Assembly (NCBI GenBank): GCA_907164885.2
Contig: OU015492.1
Span: 204,971,009-205,035,008 of the forward strand
Origin: Dolomedes plantarius
Lineage: Eukaryota > Arthropoda > Arachnida > Araneae > Dolomedidae
DNA: 64,000 nt
Direction of reading: 5' to 3'
Shown piece by piece: positions 1 to 13,111 of the stretch (position 1 is its first letter; every line of letters begins with the position of its first letter). The position numbers and the translations under genes were made by a program. Below the pieces are notes generated by a model. That model did no database searches. It saw only the letters and a program-made list of their open reading frames with translations, and was not told the origin of the DNA.

Positions 1-159
1 TGAGTGTAGAACGAGGTGAGTCGGTGATGTTAAAATAAAGTTTTGATTTCGGATCCATGAACATTCTTTAAACACGTAACCTTACCCAAGTGGTACTGTC
101 TTCAAGGGGAGAAAGAATCTAATCGCCTTCATACAATAGAATCTTGACATCTACTACAC

Positions 160-310
160 CAGGGGTGGCGAACCTGTAGTGACACGCGAAGCAATTTTAG
201 ACGACACGCGAGACATTAGAGACAACAGTCGTTAGAGACAACAGTCGCGAGACAACTGTCGTGGGCGTGAGGGTAGCTAATTCATCCTCAGGGATGAGTG
301 CATCGATTTG
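160..310. mobile_element. possible hAT-like element terminus
   Basis: The stretch opens with caggggtggcgaacctg, which looks like a hAT-type terminal inverted repeat. It continues with short internal reiterations (gacaacagtcg, gacacgcgagac). No matching inverted end or 8-bp target duplication was found, so the element is either incomplete or has its other end outside the window. Class is inferred from the terminus alone. Confidence 0.3.
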
Positions 311-385
311 TGTTACACTCTGTCGGGCGTGAGAGTAATTGATTCAACTTAATATTTATTAAGTAGGCACTATTGATATTTTTTC

Positions 386-545
386 CATGTTTTTATTAAC
401 TTGCTTTCTTGTTTGTGTTTGTCCAGTACAAATCTTGCAATCGATTTTTAACTAACTTCCCGACTAGCCAGACATTTGAAACTTTTAGAATAGCTCAGAA
501 CACGATGACAATGCATTTTTTAAATACTTTTAGTCATCTTTAAGT
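386..545 (+). repeat. dispersed repeat, copy 1 (pair with 5669-5833)
   Basis: About 160 bp beginning ccatgtttttattaac and running through aatcgatttttaactaac to a catctt-containing end. It recurs in the same orientation at 5669-5833 with few differences, the main one being a short gt-rich insertion in the second copy. No coding potential or terminal repeats were recognised. It is probably an internal fragment of a transposon, perhaps the one whose end lies at 160. Confidence 0.6.
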
Positions 546-845
546 AGATTTTTACCATGTTTTTATTATTTTCAGTTAATTTTGTTTTGTAGACTGGTGC
601 AGCCATTTATCGTCCGGAACGGGAACGAAAAGTTAAACGCAAGTTAACTTCCAATTAACTTCGTTTCTTTCAAGTTGATGGGATAATTCATAAAAAAAAA
701 ATTAAGTATTTATTAATACATAGAATTGTCAAGTTTATATGACTCAACAGAAAATTTAAAAACATGGTATATAAAAAGTTCTTTTTATCTTGTAATTATT
801 AATTTTTTACGTACCAAACATTTTAACCGCCTGCAGTGGAAATTG
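546..845. other. AT-rich spacer, nothing recognised
   Basis: No ORF, terminal repeat or RNA-like structure could be supported between the dispersed repeat and the unclassified transposon. Confidence 0.5.
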
Positions 846-2538
846 TTACATAGCAAGTCCCTTTGTTTGTGAAAAAAATTATTTTGATATTGTATCATAT
901 TTAAAGCCCCCGCTAGGCCAGTGAAATTTGTTTTGAATTTCCCCGATAGATGGTGTGAATGTAATGCGTGGTTTCACAAAAAAAAGTTTTATAAAAGAAT
1001 TCATGAATATAAAGAAGTCTACTGGAAAAACAAGTAAAACTGCGAAAATTAAATTAAGGTTTCAAAATGATGCAAAATCTACTCTGTTTGATATCTCAAC
1101 ATGCAAGTGTTATGAATTTTCATTGAGCACATGTGAGAAGTCAAGAAAAGTGCCGGTTTTGGAACAAGAATTTTTGAAGGACCAGAGATCTTGGACGAAA
1201 ATGTATATTTGGAATTTTTATGCTAAAATTACTAGGGTGCTAAAACTTTGACAAGGAAAGCAATGGATGCTGAACGTATGAATAAGCAAAAATCTGAAAC
1301 TGATATAAATAGCCAACCTCAACAATGTGAAAGTATTATGGATGGTAGCTCTACTTCTAAAAGTGAAGATGATTTTTATTTTGATGAGGATTTTAAGCAA
1401 GTTGCTACATTTTCAAAAGAAGTGGGCAGCTCCTAAAGTGTATGCAAAGGTTTGGTTTCTCACTAAAAGTGAGCCTTCATGCACAGCTGGTACACAGAAT
1501 CTTTGGGAAGTTATACACTACTCAAGATATCTGAGCGATGAGCTGAAATTAGTAGTGGATACTGAAGAAATATATAACCAAGAAGTCAAGAAATATTAAA
1601 TCACCAAGAATTCAAGTGTCAGGCTTTTATTCGTTCAAGAGCACAACTAACTACACACGCTTCGCGCAAACCGCGAAGAAGCCAGGTGGCGCTACCAGTA
1701 CGCCAAAAACAAATATATACAATATAATTTCAATTTGCAACAGATCCTGTAATGCAAATGAATGATTTTATGGTCACCCAGAAAACCTGCCGATTGCCAT
1801 GATCAACGACACACGAACCTATGTGAGGAAATTAGGCTTCAGAAGAATCGTGAAGGCCCGAACACTTCCCAATGAAACAACTTGTGATTTTGTCATTCCG
1901 CCTCTCAAATTTCACGCAAACGACTGTGCAGAACTGATCAATTGGAAGAAATGTTCACTTGCAGAACCTCCACTAACTAAACATATACCAAGTGCAGAAA
2001 TTGACTAAATGGCTGAAATAGGTGGCTTTATTGAAAGTAAGCTGTGGATTCTCCCATGCCGTACACAAGATGTCGAAAGGGCAGTCAAGATAGTGTCAGA
2101 GGCATCCTCATCTGTCTGTGGAACAAAAAGTCGCGATGGCTTTATACATACAGCATTGGCGTCTCGAAAGTTGATGCCAAACTTCGAAAATAAGGCAAAA
2201 TATAAAGTGTAAGATTGCTATATCACTAAACAGGGAAAAAAATGCGCCCATATTTGGTTGGGAGGGTGGGTGTATGCGGGACGAATTCGAATGCAGCCAC
2301 CTCCTCGTGGTGAATTCTGGGTTATTCTGCCATAATTTTGGCAAAATAAGCAGAGCTGTTTTAACCCTTTGACACAGATGGGACGTTGAATTTAATAATG
2401 AGTTTAATTTTTAAAATGTTTATTAAAAATTCTGCTTCAAAGGGCTAAGATATCAAAATTTCGCCGGCCTAGCGGGGACTTTAAATATAATACGATGTCA
2501 AAATATTTTTTTTCACAAACAAAGGGTCTTTCTATTTA
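846..2538 (+). mobile_element. unclassified DNA transposon with ~85-bp terminal inverted repeats
   Basis: The left end (about 846-931) and right end (about 2453-2538) are inverted copies. Shared blocks include ccctttgtttgtgaaaaaaa, a tattttgay-type block, atatttaaag and ccccgctaggcc, with scattered mismatches. The 1.7-kb body carries broken plus-strand reading frames (955-2212). The length of the inverted repeats and the coding content do not match any superfamily I can name with certainty. No clean target site duplication was identified. Confidence 0.65.
955..2212 (+). pseudogene. degenerate protein of the 846-2538 transposon
   Basis: The coding sequence is broken. Reading 955-1251 contains ISTCKCYEFS followed by VPVLEQEFLKDQRS; 1248-1436 and 1327-1599 are in other frames, so frameshifts have occurred. 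Reading 1799-2212 is a single frame interrupted only by one TAA at 2006-2008 and contains CAELINWKKCSLAEPPLTKH, then LPCRTQDVERAVKIV and GTKSRDGFIHTALASRKLMP. These blocks resemble uncharacterised repeat-encoded proteins often predicted in arthropod genomes; that resemblance is from memory. No catalytic triad can be assigned. The first half has a cysteine-rich CxC segment that could bind metal. Confidence 0.55.
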
Positions 2539-2830
2539 CTTGTTAAAAAGTCCCTGGAAAAAATATTATGGATGTTGCTTTCCGAAAGATTCAAGACCGT
2601 ACGAACCATGGGTTTCATAAAGTTTTTTTAATTTGTTATTTTCTTTCTAGCCATAATTTTTGAAGAAATTCCTGTTTAAAATTTCGTAAAAAACGTAGTT
2701 TTAATTACTAAAGTAGTTTTTTTTAAAAAAACTAGGGGCTTCGCCCCTAGGCTCGCTCCTCTGGTGAATCAAGTGAATGAATGACTCAATAGTTGTTTAC
2801 AGCGATTGAGTCATTCATTTGTTTACAGTT
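2539..2830. other. spacer with small stem-loop, no gene
   Basis: Holds a perfect short palindrome ctaggggcttcgcccctag near 2739 (stem of about 8 bp with a ttcg loop) and a locally repeated gagtcattcat block. Nothing coding was recognised. Confidence 0.4.
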
Positions 2831-3762
2831 GAAGCTTCCCCCCCCCCCTCTCGGCGGCATATTATCATTCCTTACATTAATTCACACCATTACATCGTTT
2901 GGCGGCTGCTGATTGGTCAATTGTGTTTACATCAGTATTTATGTATTTGGTGCGCTGATGCTTATGAAAGCATGTCTGTTTTTTAAGAATCAAACTCCCA
3001 TCACTATTTTTGGTAATTTTTAGAAGAGTGTTCATAATTTTTATTTTTTAAGAGTAAGGTTAAAAAACTAAAGTGTGCAAAACAGCAAAAAATACATAAT
3101 TTGTATCTTGCAATTAAGATTTTAATTTAAAAAAATAAACAAAATATTTTTTAAATTCAACATTTAAATTTAAAAATAAATAAAGCTTTCATTTTTTTAA
3201 TTCAACATTTAAATTAAAAAAAAAGAAAATATCTTTCCTTCTTTTTAATTCAACATTTAAATTTAAGAAAAAATTCAATTTTGAGTAATATTTACTCTAT
3301 TTTATTCTACTCCTAAAATTTTACAGTGAAATTACTACGGAAATTGGTAATTTCTTAAAATTTTCCATGCACAAAAAAGGAAATATGAAGGCATTTATGG
3401 CGAAAATTTCTTTTACAAATAGCTTGTCATTTTAAATTACTTTTACATTAATAGGTGGCGCCACTTAAAAAAATTCACGTTCCTTGTAAAATATGGCGTA
3501 TAAAATATATAAAGATGAAAGCAACTAAAAATAGATTTTATCTCATTTAAAATACGCTTAGGATCAAATATAATGCAATTATCGAAATGAAAGCAACTAA
3601 GAAATATATTTTAGCATTTATTTCATTTAAAATGCGCTTAGGATAAAATATTATGGCAATTGCCGATGCAAACTCAATTGACCAATCAGCAGCCGGCATA
3701 CGATGTAATGGCGTGAATTCAAGTAAGGAATGGTAATATGCCTCCCGGCGAAATGGATGAAG
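2831..3762. mobile_element. non-autonomous DNA element with ~105-bp inverted ends
   Basis: Left arm 2831-2938 and right arm 3655-3762 are inverted copies. Both carry a ggcatatta block, attccttac, cattacatcgt and gctgctgattggtcaattg. The interior is AT-rich and non-coding. It includes a partial tandem duplication at about 3512-3660 (unit ~75 bp, each starting atgaaagcaactaa and containing cgcttagga). No transposase remains and the superfamily is unknown. Confidence 0.6.
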
Positions 3763-5668
3763 CCCGCCTATGGGTGAAAAATCGGATCTTCTTTCAAAGG
3801 AAGCGAATGAGAAGATTTTTTTGAAGTATTTTTTTAAAATTCAATTTTAAATCGAAATTTTAAGATAGACTTGAAATGAAGTTTATATGAATGAGAAAGC
3901 TTTCATCTTCCAGTTGACATAAATATTTTCTTTGTAACATAATAAGTCTGAGAGCATCGAATTTATATATCTCGAAACGCATAAATTTTTCCAAAAAGTG
4001 GGTTTTCAATTTTAATCAAAATATCAGTCTGTTTTATATTATTTTTAAACAAATGAGGTCTTGTTTGAAGGAGATATGTCTGTAGTCTTAGATTGTAAAA
4101 AAAAAAAAATTCTACGATCCTTTTTTGGCGAGTTATCGTAATCTGAACATGAAAAAGTGTCAGCGTGCACGTGAAACGAGCACGTCAACAAAAAACCTAA
4201 TAATTAAATTGCAGAGTAAAATCGCAGAAGAAACGTTGTTTGTTACAATAGGTATACGTTAAAACTATTGATGAAAGCATAGACGACAAGACTTTTTCAA
4301 CAATAACAATTCAAATTTATTTGTTTAAAATATTAAAAGTTAGTTTAAAAATCTTCAACAATAAAATATCCATATCAATCAATAGCGTTCTCTAAATTCA
4401 TAAAAAAAAAACAAGTCACATATATACAAACAACAGTGTCTATACACTGTGATGGAATTACCTCAAGTTAGGCATAGGCAAAGACTGTTAGCCCCTTATT
4501 CTATTTTCTTTACTGCGTCTTAAACTTAAACTATAAATCAACATTACCTTTCTTCAGATTGTCCTCAGCTTCATTATCTATCTATTCAACTATAGTCGAG
4601 AAAAGCTCCTCCTTCTCCTCTTTTTTTTTTGTTACTGAATCGTATGTGAGCCTTATATACGCCTCATCTAATGATATTCAACGATCCGGTTTGTTTAAAA
4701 CGCACCAACTACTGGAAACTGAATAATAAACTATTTACGGTAGCTTCTTCACAGCTGTGTAAATTCGATTAAAGATTTGATCCGGTTATCAGGTTTTATG
4801 ATCAAACCGGTCTAGAACAAATGACGCAATACCCGGAAAGGCAAGTACATGATTCGTTTCACAAGTAGTCTTTAGTGTAACTCGCTAACAAAAAGTCAAT
4901 ATTTTCCCACAAAACATAAAATAAAAAAAAACAACTTAAAGTCCGACGAATATGAGACATGTCTTACTTTCTTCCCCACATTGTTCTGCATCGATTGGTA
5001 TCGGTCTCGACCCCATACCCCCCAGCGGTTTCGGAGGAGATAGCGTGACAAGCTTTTGACAGCGGCGGCGGCGGCGGCTGCGGCAGTTACTTTTTTTTAG
5101 AATAGAGATAATCCCGTATGGGCGAACACGACCAATAGTTGCTTTTCCTCGATTTCTTAAAATTTAAGTAATACGCCACAGGACTGATATCGGACAACCA
5201 GCTTGCATCACAAACATATAATTTCATTTCCAGATGTTCGCAAAAATTTTCTTAAGTAAATGGTGCTTTTGCCATTCTCACCAATATATTTCTTTACAGA
5301 TACTCAAACAAGAAAACAAAGCAACACAATACATAGATATATTTTCTTTTAATAATCAGCTGTTTGCTTCAAATTTTTTCATTTAAATGTCGAAAAATAG
5401 CCAATTTAGTTATGATGAAAACAACAAATGACTATTTGCTATTGTTTTGTGTAATAAATAAATTCTTCGTTCTCACTGAAACGAAAACACCACCATCCTT
5501 TCAAACTCTTTTTCAAAGTAGATTCCTCTGTATTTTGGAGAGAAAGAGCATAAAGAGATGCAATGTATTAATTGTTTTCAATTGTATTCTAGCAGTTGTT
5601 GCTGTGCTGTTATTTTCATCTGTGTGTGAAAATATGTGATGTAATTATTGATGGTTTGCTTTATTACC
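3763..5668. other. AT-rich region without recognisable gene
   Basis: Nothing coding is supported. A GC-rich island around 4990-5090 contains a (GCG)n run (about 5062-5078). The plus-strand ORF at 5364-5639 has no domain-like composition and is taken as chance. Confidence 0.5.
5062..5078. repeat. (GCG)n trinucleotide run
   Basis: Short GC trinucleotide microsatellite in an otherwise AT-rich context. It could encode Arg, Ala or Gly tracts depending on frame, but no gene model supports that. Confidence 0.7.
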
Positions 5669-5833
5669 ATGTTTTTATTAACTCGCTTTCTTGTTTGTTT
5701 TGTGTGTGTTTGTCCGGTACGAATCTTGCAATCGATTTTTAACTAACTTCCCGACTAGCTAGACATTTGAAACTTTTAGAATAGCTCAGAACAATGACAA
5801 TGCATTATTTTAATACTTTTAGCCATCTTCAAG
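5669..5833 (+). repeat. dispersed repeat, copy 2
   Basis: Same-orientation copy of 386-545, sharing aatcgatttttaactaac, cttcccgactagc and gaaacttttagaatagctca. It ends shortly before the pogo-like MITE. Confidence 0.6.
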
Positions 5834-5935
5834 CAGTGTTTGTGTCCAGATGTCCAATCAAATAAAGTGTCCTAGTGTCATGCTAGCCAACTGTCTTTAA
5901 TTTCCACTAGGACATCGACCGCAGTTGCTATTATA

Positions 5936-6449
5936 CAGTGGAGTCCAGATAATCCAAAATGATTGGGACCAGACCCTTTTCGGATAAGCGAAATCATTCT
6001 TAAAATAAATTTAAATTACATAATAATGTGTGATTACATAAATATTACATATTACGCGTGATTGCACACCTTATTTTATAAGGTCTGTCTAAACATAACC
6101 AAATCTTGGGACAAAATGGGTGATAAGAGAGCAGAACGCTGCCTAGAACAGTACAGTAGAATGTACTAACAATACATCACAGTGCTCCACAGTTGGAGAG
6201 GTGGGGCCTGGAGGAGGAGGGGCAGGGGATCAGTTGCCCTTTCTCACAGACAGCCTCAGCGTTGCTGTTAGTGTCAGCTTAGCATTAGCATAAACACATG
6301 TTTATTCTACTGTGTTTTACTTTATTATGCTGTTGTTTAACTTTGAATTTTCAGAAATATACTTTATATTACTTAGTATCACTGTAACCTTGGCAATTAT
6401 TGACTTTTGGTTTTGGATTACCAAAGTTCGAATTATCGGGACTCCACTG
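5936..6449. mobile_element. pogo/Tigger-like MITE with TA duplication
   Basis: Inverted ends cagtggagtcc and ggactccactg are flanked directly by TA on both sides (5934-5935, 6450-6451). Next to the ends come gataatcc and, at the other side, aattatcg. TA target duplication with CAG-starting termini containing a 'gataatcc' block is typical of pogo/Tigger elements. The interior is non-coding, so it is non-autonomous. Confidence 0.8.
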
Positions 6450-6451
6450 TA

Positions 6452-9160
6452 ATAAGTTATATAGATTTTCATTTAAAAAAAATATATCCTTAAATTCACT
6501 GAATATTATTTTACACTAAGGGCAGAACACACATGCATAGCTGCTTGAACCATTCTACAGTACGATTGAACTGCATTCCCGTGTAACCTATAAAGGTAGA
6601 GAAAATTATTGAAAGATATCTTTAATTAAATACAAGGCACTCTTTTTAAGTCATTGGCTTTATTAAAAAACTCAGTGACATCAGTGACTAGGTAAACAAC
6701 TCTGTAAATTTATAACAGTTTGTTCGAAAAAGCACCATTTGCTGAATGCTAAATACACAAAAAGTTAATTTAACAAATACAAATATATTTACAGATCAGT
6801 ACATGCAATAATATGTACAAACAAAAGATAAAAGTCTGCTAAAACATGCCTGCATACACAATATCACACTAAGGGGTTTATGGCTTAAATATTACTTAAT
6901 GGTGAAAAGAACAAAATAAATTTCCAGTGGTTGGAGGAAAACAAAAATCATCAGATTCAATAATGTCACAATAACTTAAAAAACCCCTATCTTTTGACAA
7001 CTTATAACTATTTATTAAATTGATAACCGGGAAAGTAAATTATGGAAATTATTTAACAAATTCAAAATTTCAATCTGTTACACCATGAAAATTTACTACA
7101 TGTGCGATGAAATGCATTTAAAAGGTGTTCTGTTAATGCAACAATTTAAACGCAATTACTGCAAGGCACATGCACAACAATGGATTTTGCAGTGTACTTG
7201 TATGTATGTATGCATCCGATAATAGAAATTTATAGCATAATTGTGAGTTTTATAAGAAGTTAAAATGCATTTGTGCTATCTCATACACAATTAAAACTGA
7301 AATATATTAGGTTATGAAGTACTATAAATCTATTTTTTTCCCCAAAATTTTCTATAAATATTTAAAATAATAGTTAAAAAACATTAATGAAAATGCTGTG
7401 TTAATATTTGTTAACACCACATTTTTACAATTTAATGCCTAAATTTTTGTTTCACTTACACTAACATTCCATTTCAGCATTCATCAAACTGAATAACCAG
7501 GTATGCAGTTCTTGAAATTTTATCCAGCTAATTACTGGAATGAAAACGTAACTAATGTTCTGAGGTTTCAGTAAGATTTTAAAAAGCATTGCATTACTAT
7601 CAAATAAAACATTTAAAATTTGGACTTATTTTCCTTTTCTAAAAAGCAAATTTAATCCTCTCTCCAGAAGGGGGAGAAAGCAATGCTACCTTACTAAGGA
7701 ATAGGATCATAATTTATGAAGAAAAATATTTATAAACATAGTTTACCTCATTCCTGACTTTTATGAACTCTTGAGTAAACCCACAAATTTATTTTAAATT
7801 ACCTTTCTGTTTCAAACTGTCAATTTCTCAAATACTTTATTTACAAATTTTTAAAGTGATTGCTGCAAAGCAGAATTTTTAAATAAAAGGGAAATAATAA
7901 ATGTATTCTGTGGGAAAATGTTTTACAAGTATATAGTAAAAAATACGGAGCTATTCTGCTAAAAGTTAAAAGGTTAAAGGAGGAAATTTATGAGGGAAAA
8001 TACGAGAAAATATAATTATAATTCAACTAAAAAATGTTAAAAATATAAGCATCTAAAAATGTTTGTGTGACCCATTACTTCATTAAATTGGGCAATTTGT
8101 TAACAAAAGTTAGAACTGTGGTATGCATGAAAATTAATTTCAAGCTTATTGCTAGTGACTTTTTGATATTTAGTGTTCAATTTTAGGGAGAGAAAATTTT
8201 GTGTTCCAGAGTTTCTAGAAAATGTAAAGTTGAATATTTATGGTGAAAATAGTAAAAATAGTACGTAAATATCTATAGAAGCATTGATACAAGTGTAACC
8301 TCATAGCTATGATAATAATTAATTTGAAAATGGACATTTAGTGGGGAAAAAAAAGATTACAATATAAATATGACAGTAACTTTGGAAATAGTTAGCATAG
8401 AGCTATAAACTTGAAACTTAAAACAGCACTGTTCTACCATTGAACTCATATCTAATATTAATATAACTACATATTACACTTACAAATGACTAAAAATTAT
8501 TAAAATTAATTTTTATAAAATACATGTTTTAACACATACATGTACACACAAATACAACCTGTATTAAAAATATGAATTGTCACCAAACTACATAAAACAG
8601 CATATTATTTACAAAAATTTTGAAATGCATATTGTAATTCTTAAGTTACACCAGTAAGAACTTTTTAAAAAGAACATTCAAAATACAAGAGTAGCACAGA
8701 CATGTATAATTATATATAAAATACACAATTCTAATTGACAATGTTTACCAAATGTTAAGAAATGTATGACCACAATTCTAAGACAAATTTTACATCACAT
8801 TAAAAAATTAGTGCTAACAACAAGTAAATATGAAAAAAATTTATTTAATAAAACTATTCTTTTATTAGCAATTATTGCACACTTTCAAAAGTTAGGGCTA
8901 CTATAAAAATGAGATTAAGGAAAACCAGGATTATAATTGTTGTGCACAAATACTTTCTGAACATAGTTGACAAAGTATTATTACAGACAGCATGTTACAA
9001 TGGACGAAAGATTTGAATGATTATTAGAAAACAGGCAGCTCTCCTAGCAACTAATTGATTTGGGATCAATTTCAATTAATTCAGTAATAGTACTATGAAT
9101 TTTGAGATGTGCGTGTGTTTGATTTTTTTCTTCAAAATCTTTCTCTTCAATGGACTACTT
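6452..9160. other. AT-rich DNA, no gene seen
   Basis: About 2.7 kb without a credible ORF, terminal repeat or structured RNA. It lies downstream of PTPN9. Confidence 0.5.
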
Positions 9161-9460
9161 TTTCTGTATCTACATAATTTTAAACCTTCTCCTAACAACA
9201 AATGTATAGAAAGCTGTGATAAAATAATTCCAGAATTTCTTTTTAGCCAAACTTTTGGTGTAAGCATTAATGATAAACAAGATGCATATCAAAGGCTACA
9301 CCATATATTTTCTTTGTATCTATATAATTTTTAACCTACTCCTGACAACAAATGTATAGAAAGCTGTGAAAAAATACCAGAATTTCTTTTTAGCAAAACT
9401 TACCATCTATGTATTGATGATAAACATAAGATGCATATCAAGGGCTACACAGTATAGTTT
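9161..9460. repeat. imperfect tandem duplication, ~150-bp unit
   Basis: Two adjacent copies. Each contains a gtatctayataattt block, caacaaatgtatagaaagc, ccagaatttctttttagc and gatgcatatca. The second starts near 9311. The overlapping ORFs at 9076-9334 are by-products of this duplication. Confidence 0.75.
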
Positions 9461-12400
9461 CTTTATGCTACTCATATGCCTTAAAAAGATATGCATATGA
9501 ATTCTTATAAGCTGTTCAACGCCTGACAGATATCAAATCAGTTCAATAATTCCCTAGATAGATTTCAACTCAAGCTGATCATCAAAAAAATTTCTAGCAT
9601 ACCATGCAAATTTTCAAAAATTATGGTTCATCTAAATACAATGTTCAGACAGACTTGACCAAGCATTATTATTATTAATTTTTTTATATACTTTAAAGTA
9701 TGTGCTAAGAACTAGATATCTATCTATACACTAAATGAAACTTTGTTTCAGAGATCACATGTGGCTGCATTTTTGGACTATGAGCATTCAGCACAAGATA
9801 ATATATCATAAAATTGAAAGTTATTATTAAAAAAATAATTAAATATTTTTATAAAATATAACATTCTAGAAATATTATCATATTTAGTATAACACAGTAA
9901 ATTTTACATTACTGTAGTATGTGTCTGTTTTCATTTTCTATGGGAAGAACAAACTAGTACTATTCATTTTATAGCCACAGTGTATAACTGTATAAGACAA
10001 AAGGAAAATTATTCACATTCTAGTAGTTATTAAGGGGGGAGGAAAATAACTCCAAGAACATGGGGAATAGAAATAATAGAAGGATTTCAATAATCCTGCA
10101 AAGATATAAGTAATGAATCCCTTTAAGATATTCATACCAAAATAACTTAAATAGAGTAATAAGACAAGTTTCTATGTTGAATACATGTAAATTATAGGAG
10201 AACTGCCTGAGCATAGTGCACAGCAAAATGCTGTCGTAAACTGAGATGAAGATAGGCACTGTAATACTTTTATACAGTTTTTAATGCAGCCCAATGTAAG
10301 AAAATTCAGATGAGTTATTAAGAGTAATGAACAATAGATGACAAACTATATTAATGTTACACAATAAACGTTCCTATACTTTGAAAAATACTTAAAAATT
10401 ATCTTTAAACAATAAAAACCTTATCATAAGGATTTATATTTTGATACATATATCGCCTAAGATAAACTTATGTCATCTATAAAAAAATACGAAAGTCTAA
10501 ATTTTACTTCTCCCCTAACATTTTATTAATTTGTATATGTAATAATAAATTTTTTTAATTTATCATAGATATGACTTTATACATATCTTTAATCAACAAA
10601 TGTATATTATGCATACTATCAAAGGATTATTATCTTTTCTCGTACTAAAGAATGATTTTTCAGAATGCATCAATATGTAAGCAGATAAACATTTCTTAAA
10701 AACTTTTTTGAAAGAATTTTTGAAAGTGTACATTTTGATATAAATTTTTAAAACTATTTTTCAATAAAAAAAGTGAACCGAGCACCTCTTTTGAACATAC
10801 CACTTAATTTTACGTGTATACATACATCTGTTACACGATGAATCTGCATATATATATATAACCACATTATAAGATATTAAGAATTTACAAAACATTTTTA
10901 AGCTTAACATATGTATGTTTTTATGTATTTTCAAAAATATTTTTTTTTGTATTTTAATGATCATTTTATTTTAACAATAATTTTTTGTCTACAGCACACT
11001 TATTGGCTATGTTATGGTTATGCTGAGAAGCCAATGTATGCTAAACCTGGGTCAATGAATGCTGTTGGTGTCACCGGGGATGCATATTTTTTTTATTTAT
11101 TGATCTGGTATTATTCAAATTTATCAAACCTCAAGACATGAAACTTATCAAAATATAGTTTATCATGTCACAATGCTTAACAACAATGCACAAGACAGCA
11201 ATTAATCTGAATTACTGCATTTGCCAGTCAATTAATTTTATTTTTTGAGCAGAAAGGAAATTAAAATTGTTTTTTCTCTTAAAGCACACAAAGCTTAATT
11301 ACTACATCAGTCTACAAACTAAAGGAATGAAAAATAAGCAAAACTTGTCCTACATCAAAAATTATAATTTTGATACAAGTTTTCAAAATTTAATTTCTAA
11401 TAAAGCAATTGGAATACATTATGATTAAATGTCTTTGTACAGAAATATTTAGAAGATAACATACGCAAATCCAGTACCAAAAAGCTTCTATGAATTTTTT
11501 TTATTTATTTTATAATATTTAACAATAAAGCATTTGCATTAATAGCAATATTAACATAACCAAAACAGATATAGTATCAATCGCATGGCATTTTTAATAA
11601 AAACTAACATAAATTAGAATAGATGTAAAACAAATAAATATCCACGTATAAAAATAAAAAATATATATAAAAAGTTTCATACACTGGACACTTAACACTA
11701 AATAAATATTCAACCAAAAAAAAAAAAAAAAACATTACGAACTCATACCTGCCAATAGTAGATGAAGTCACCTTATATAACCATCTCTCCTTTACCAAAT
11801 TAGACAGCAATATATACATTATCCCTATGGAACTTGGCTTAGATTATTTGAAAGTAATACCATTTAAAGAAGATAACACACATTTCAGTTAGAAGGCAAA
11901 CTCAGTCTACTTTGCATTATCAGGTTTACCAATTTTTGGTATTCAATTATTACTCCAGGATTTTATAAGAGATTAACAAACTAGTATTGAAACCGGTTCT
12001 TATAAAAATCCAATCTCTTCAGATTAATCTATTGATTTTCAAAAGGACCACTTGGATATGAAAATTAATCTAAAATGCCCTAAGATTCCATGCATCTTCC
12101 TTTAACAAATATTTATATTTTTATGCTTCCTCAGCCCTTTATTACTAGTATACAGGGTTACTCTTCATCAAAACATAGAGAATTGTTTTCAAAGCATTTT
12201 ATCAGTGGGCTACAGAAAATGTCGAGCAAAGAAAAGATTATTAAATGAAATATGTTATGAAACTGACAATTTTCTGAAGTAAACTTTTTTTTTTTTTTTT
12301 TTTTTAAATGTCCAATGCATCAAAGATATCAATTGTTGAAGCATATGTACAAGTTTACACAATATTATAGTTTTAGAACACTGAAACCCTATACAGTTTA

Positions 12401-12766
12401 TAAAGATTGTTAAGAAGATAAGGACTATTTCCCATTAGTTGCAAAGATCAACAGTTTTATGTCACTTAAAGCCATACATTTGATAATTATACAATATTAT
12501 TTCCAAGATTTACTACCTCACATTTTTTGAGAGGCACAAATGAGCAAAACCATGAAGATTACTAAGAAAATGAACTTGCAATGGAATATAATAAGGTGCA
12601 ACATGATGAAAGCATATAAACTTTCATCCCATGTAATTACAAGCACCCAAACAATAAACTGAACAGAGATACAGTTTCATCCAGTTTTCTATGCAGAACC
12701 TGACATGCAGTTATCTATTTCATCAACTTTTGTCTCTATAGACAAATGGCTTTTTATTCTTTAGAC
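9461..12766. other. AT-rich DNA, no gene seen
   Basis: No supported coding sequence. Small ORFs here (for example near 10020, 10761, 10911 and 11604) are low-complexity and lack domain-like composition. Confidence 0.5.
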
Positions 12767-13103
12767 CAATGGTTCCCAACCGGTGGTCTGCAAGAGCCTC
12801 GGAAGTGGTCTGGCACCATATATAAAAAGCTGGCAATTAAATAGGGATTTTGAAAGCAATGTTCATTGAACTAGATGGTTTGAATATATCCGATAACTAT
12901 CAGGTGTTGAATTAAAATTTCTTAAAAGTTTAACATAATTATTTTATTATTAGAATATGAATTAGAATATTATTAGATTAGGGATATTCTATACCCCCAT
13001 ACCCCCCAGAAGGTACCTCTCTCAAGTCGTAGGGGAGGGGGTCTGCACATGGTTCAGTTTCTGGCTTAGTGATCCGCAGACTTCTACAGGTTGGGAACCA
13101 CTG
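12767..13103. mobile_element. hAT-type MITE with perfect 8-bp target duplication
   Basis: Inverted ends caatggttcccaacc and ggttgggaaccactg are flanked by ctttagac at 12759-12766 and 13104-13111. An 8-bp duplication plus ends of the type CAgtGGTTCCCAACC are diagnostic of hAT elements. The 337-bp body encodes nothing. Confidence 0.88.
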
Positions 13104-13111
13104 CTTTAGAC

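Noticed and set aside
1218..1400. Minus-strand ORF over the unclassified transposon
   Set aside because: It is antisense to the degenerate transposon coding region and has no independent support.
4972..5100. Minus-strand frame with an arginine run through the (GCG)n repeat
   Set aside because: It has no start-codon context, no splice support and composition driven by the microsatellite.
5364..5639. 91-codon plus-strand ORF
   Set aside because: It has no motif and no repeat-family match, and its position and composition fit chance in AT-rich DNA.
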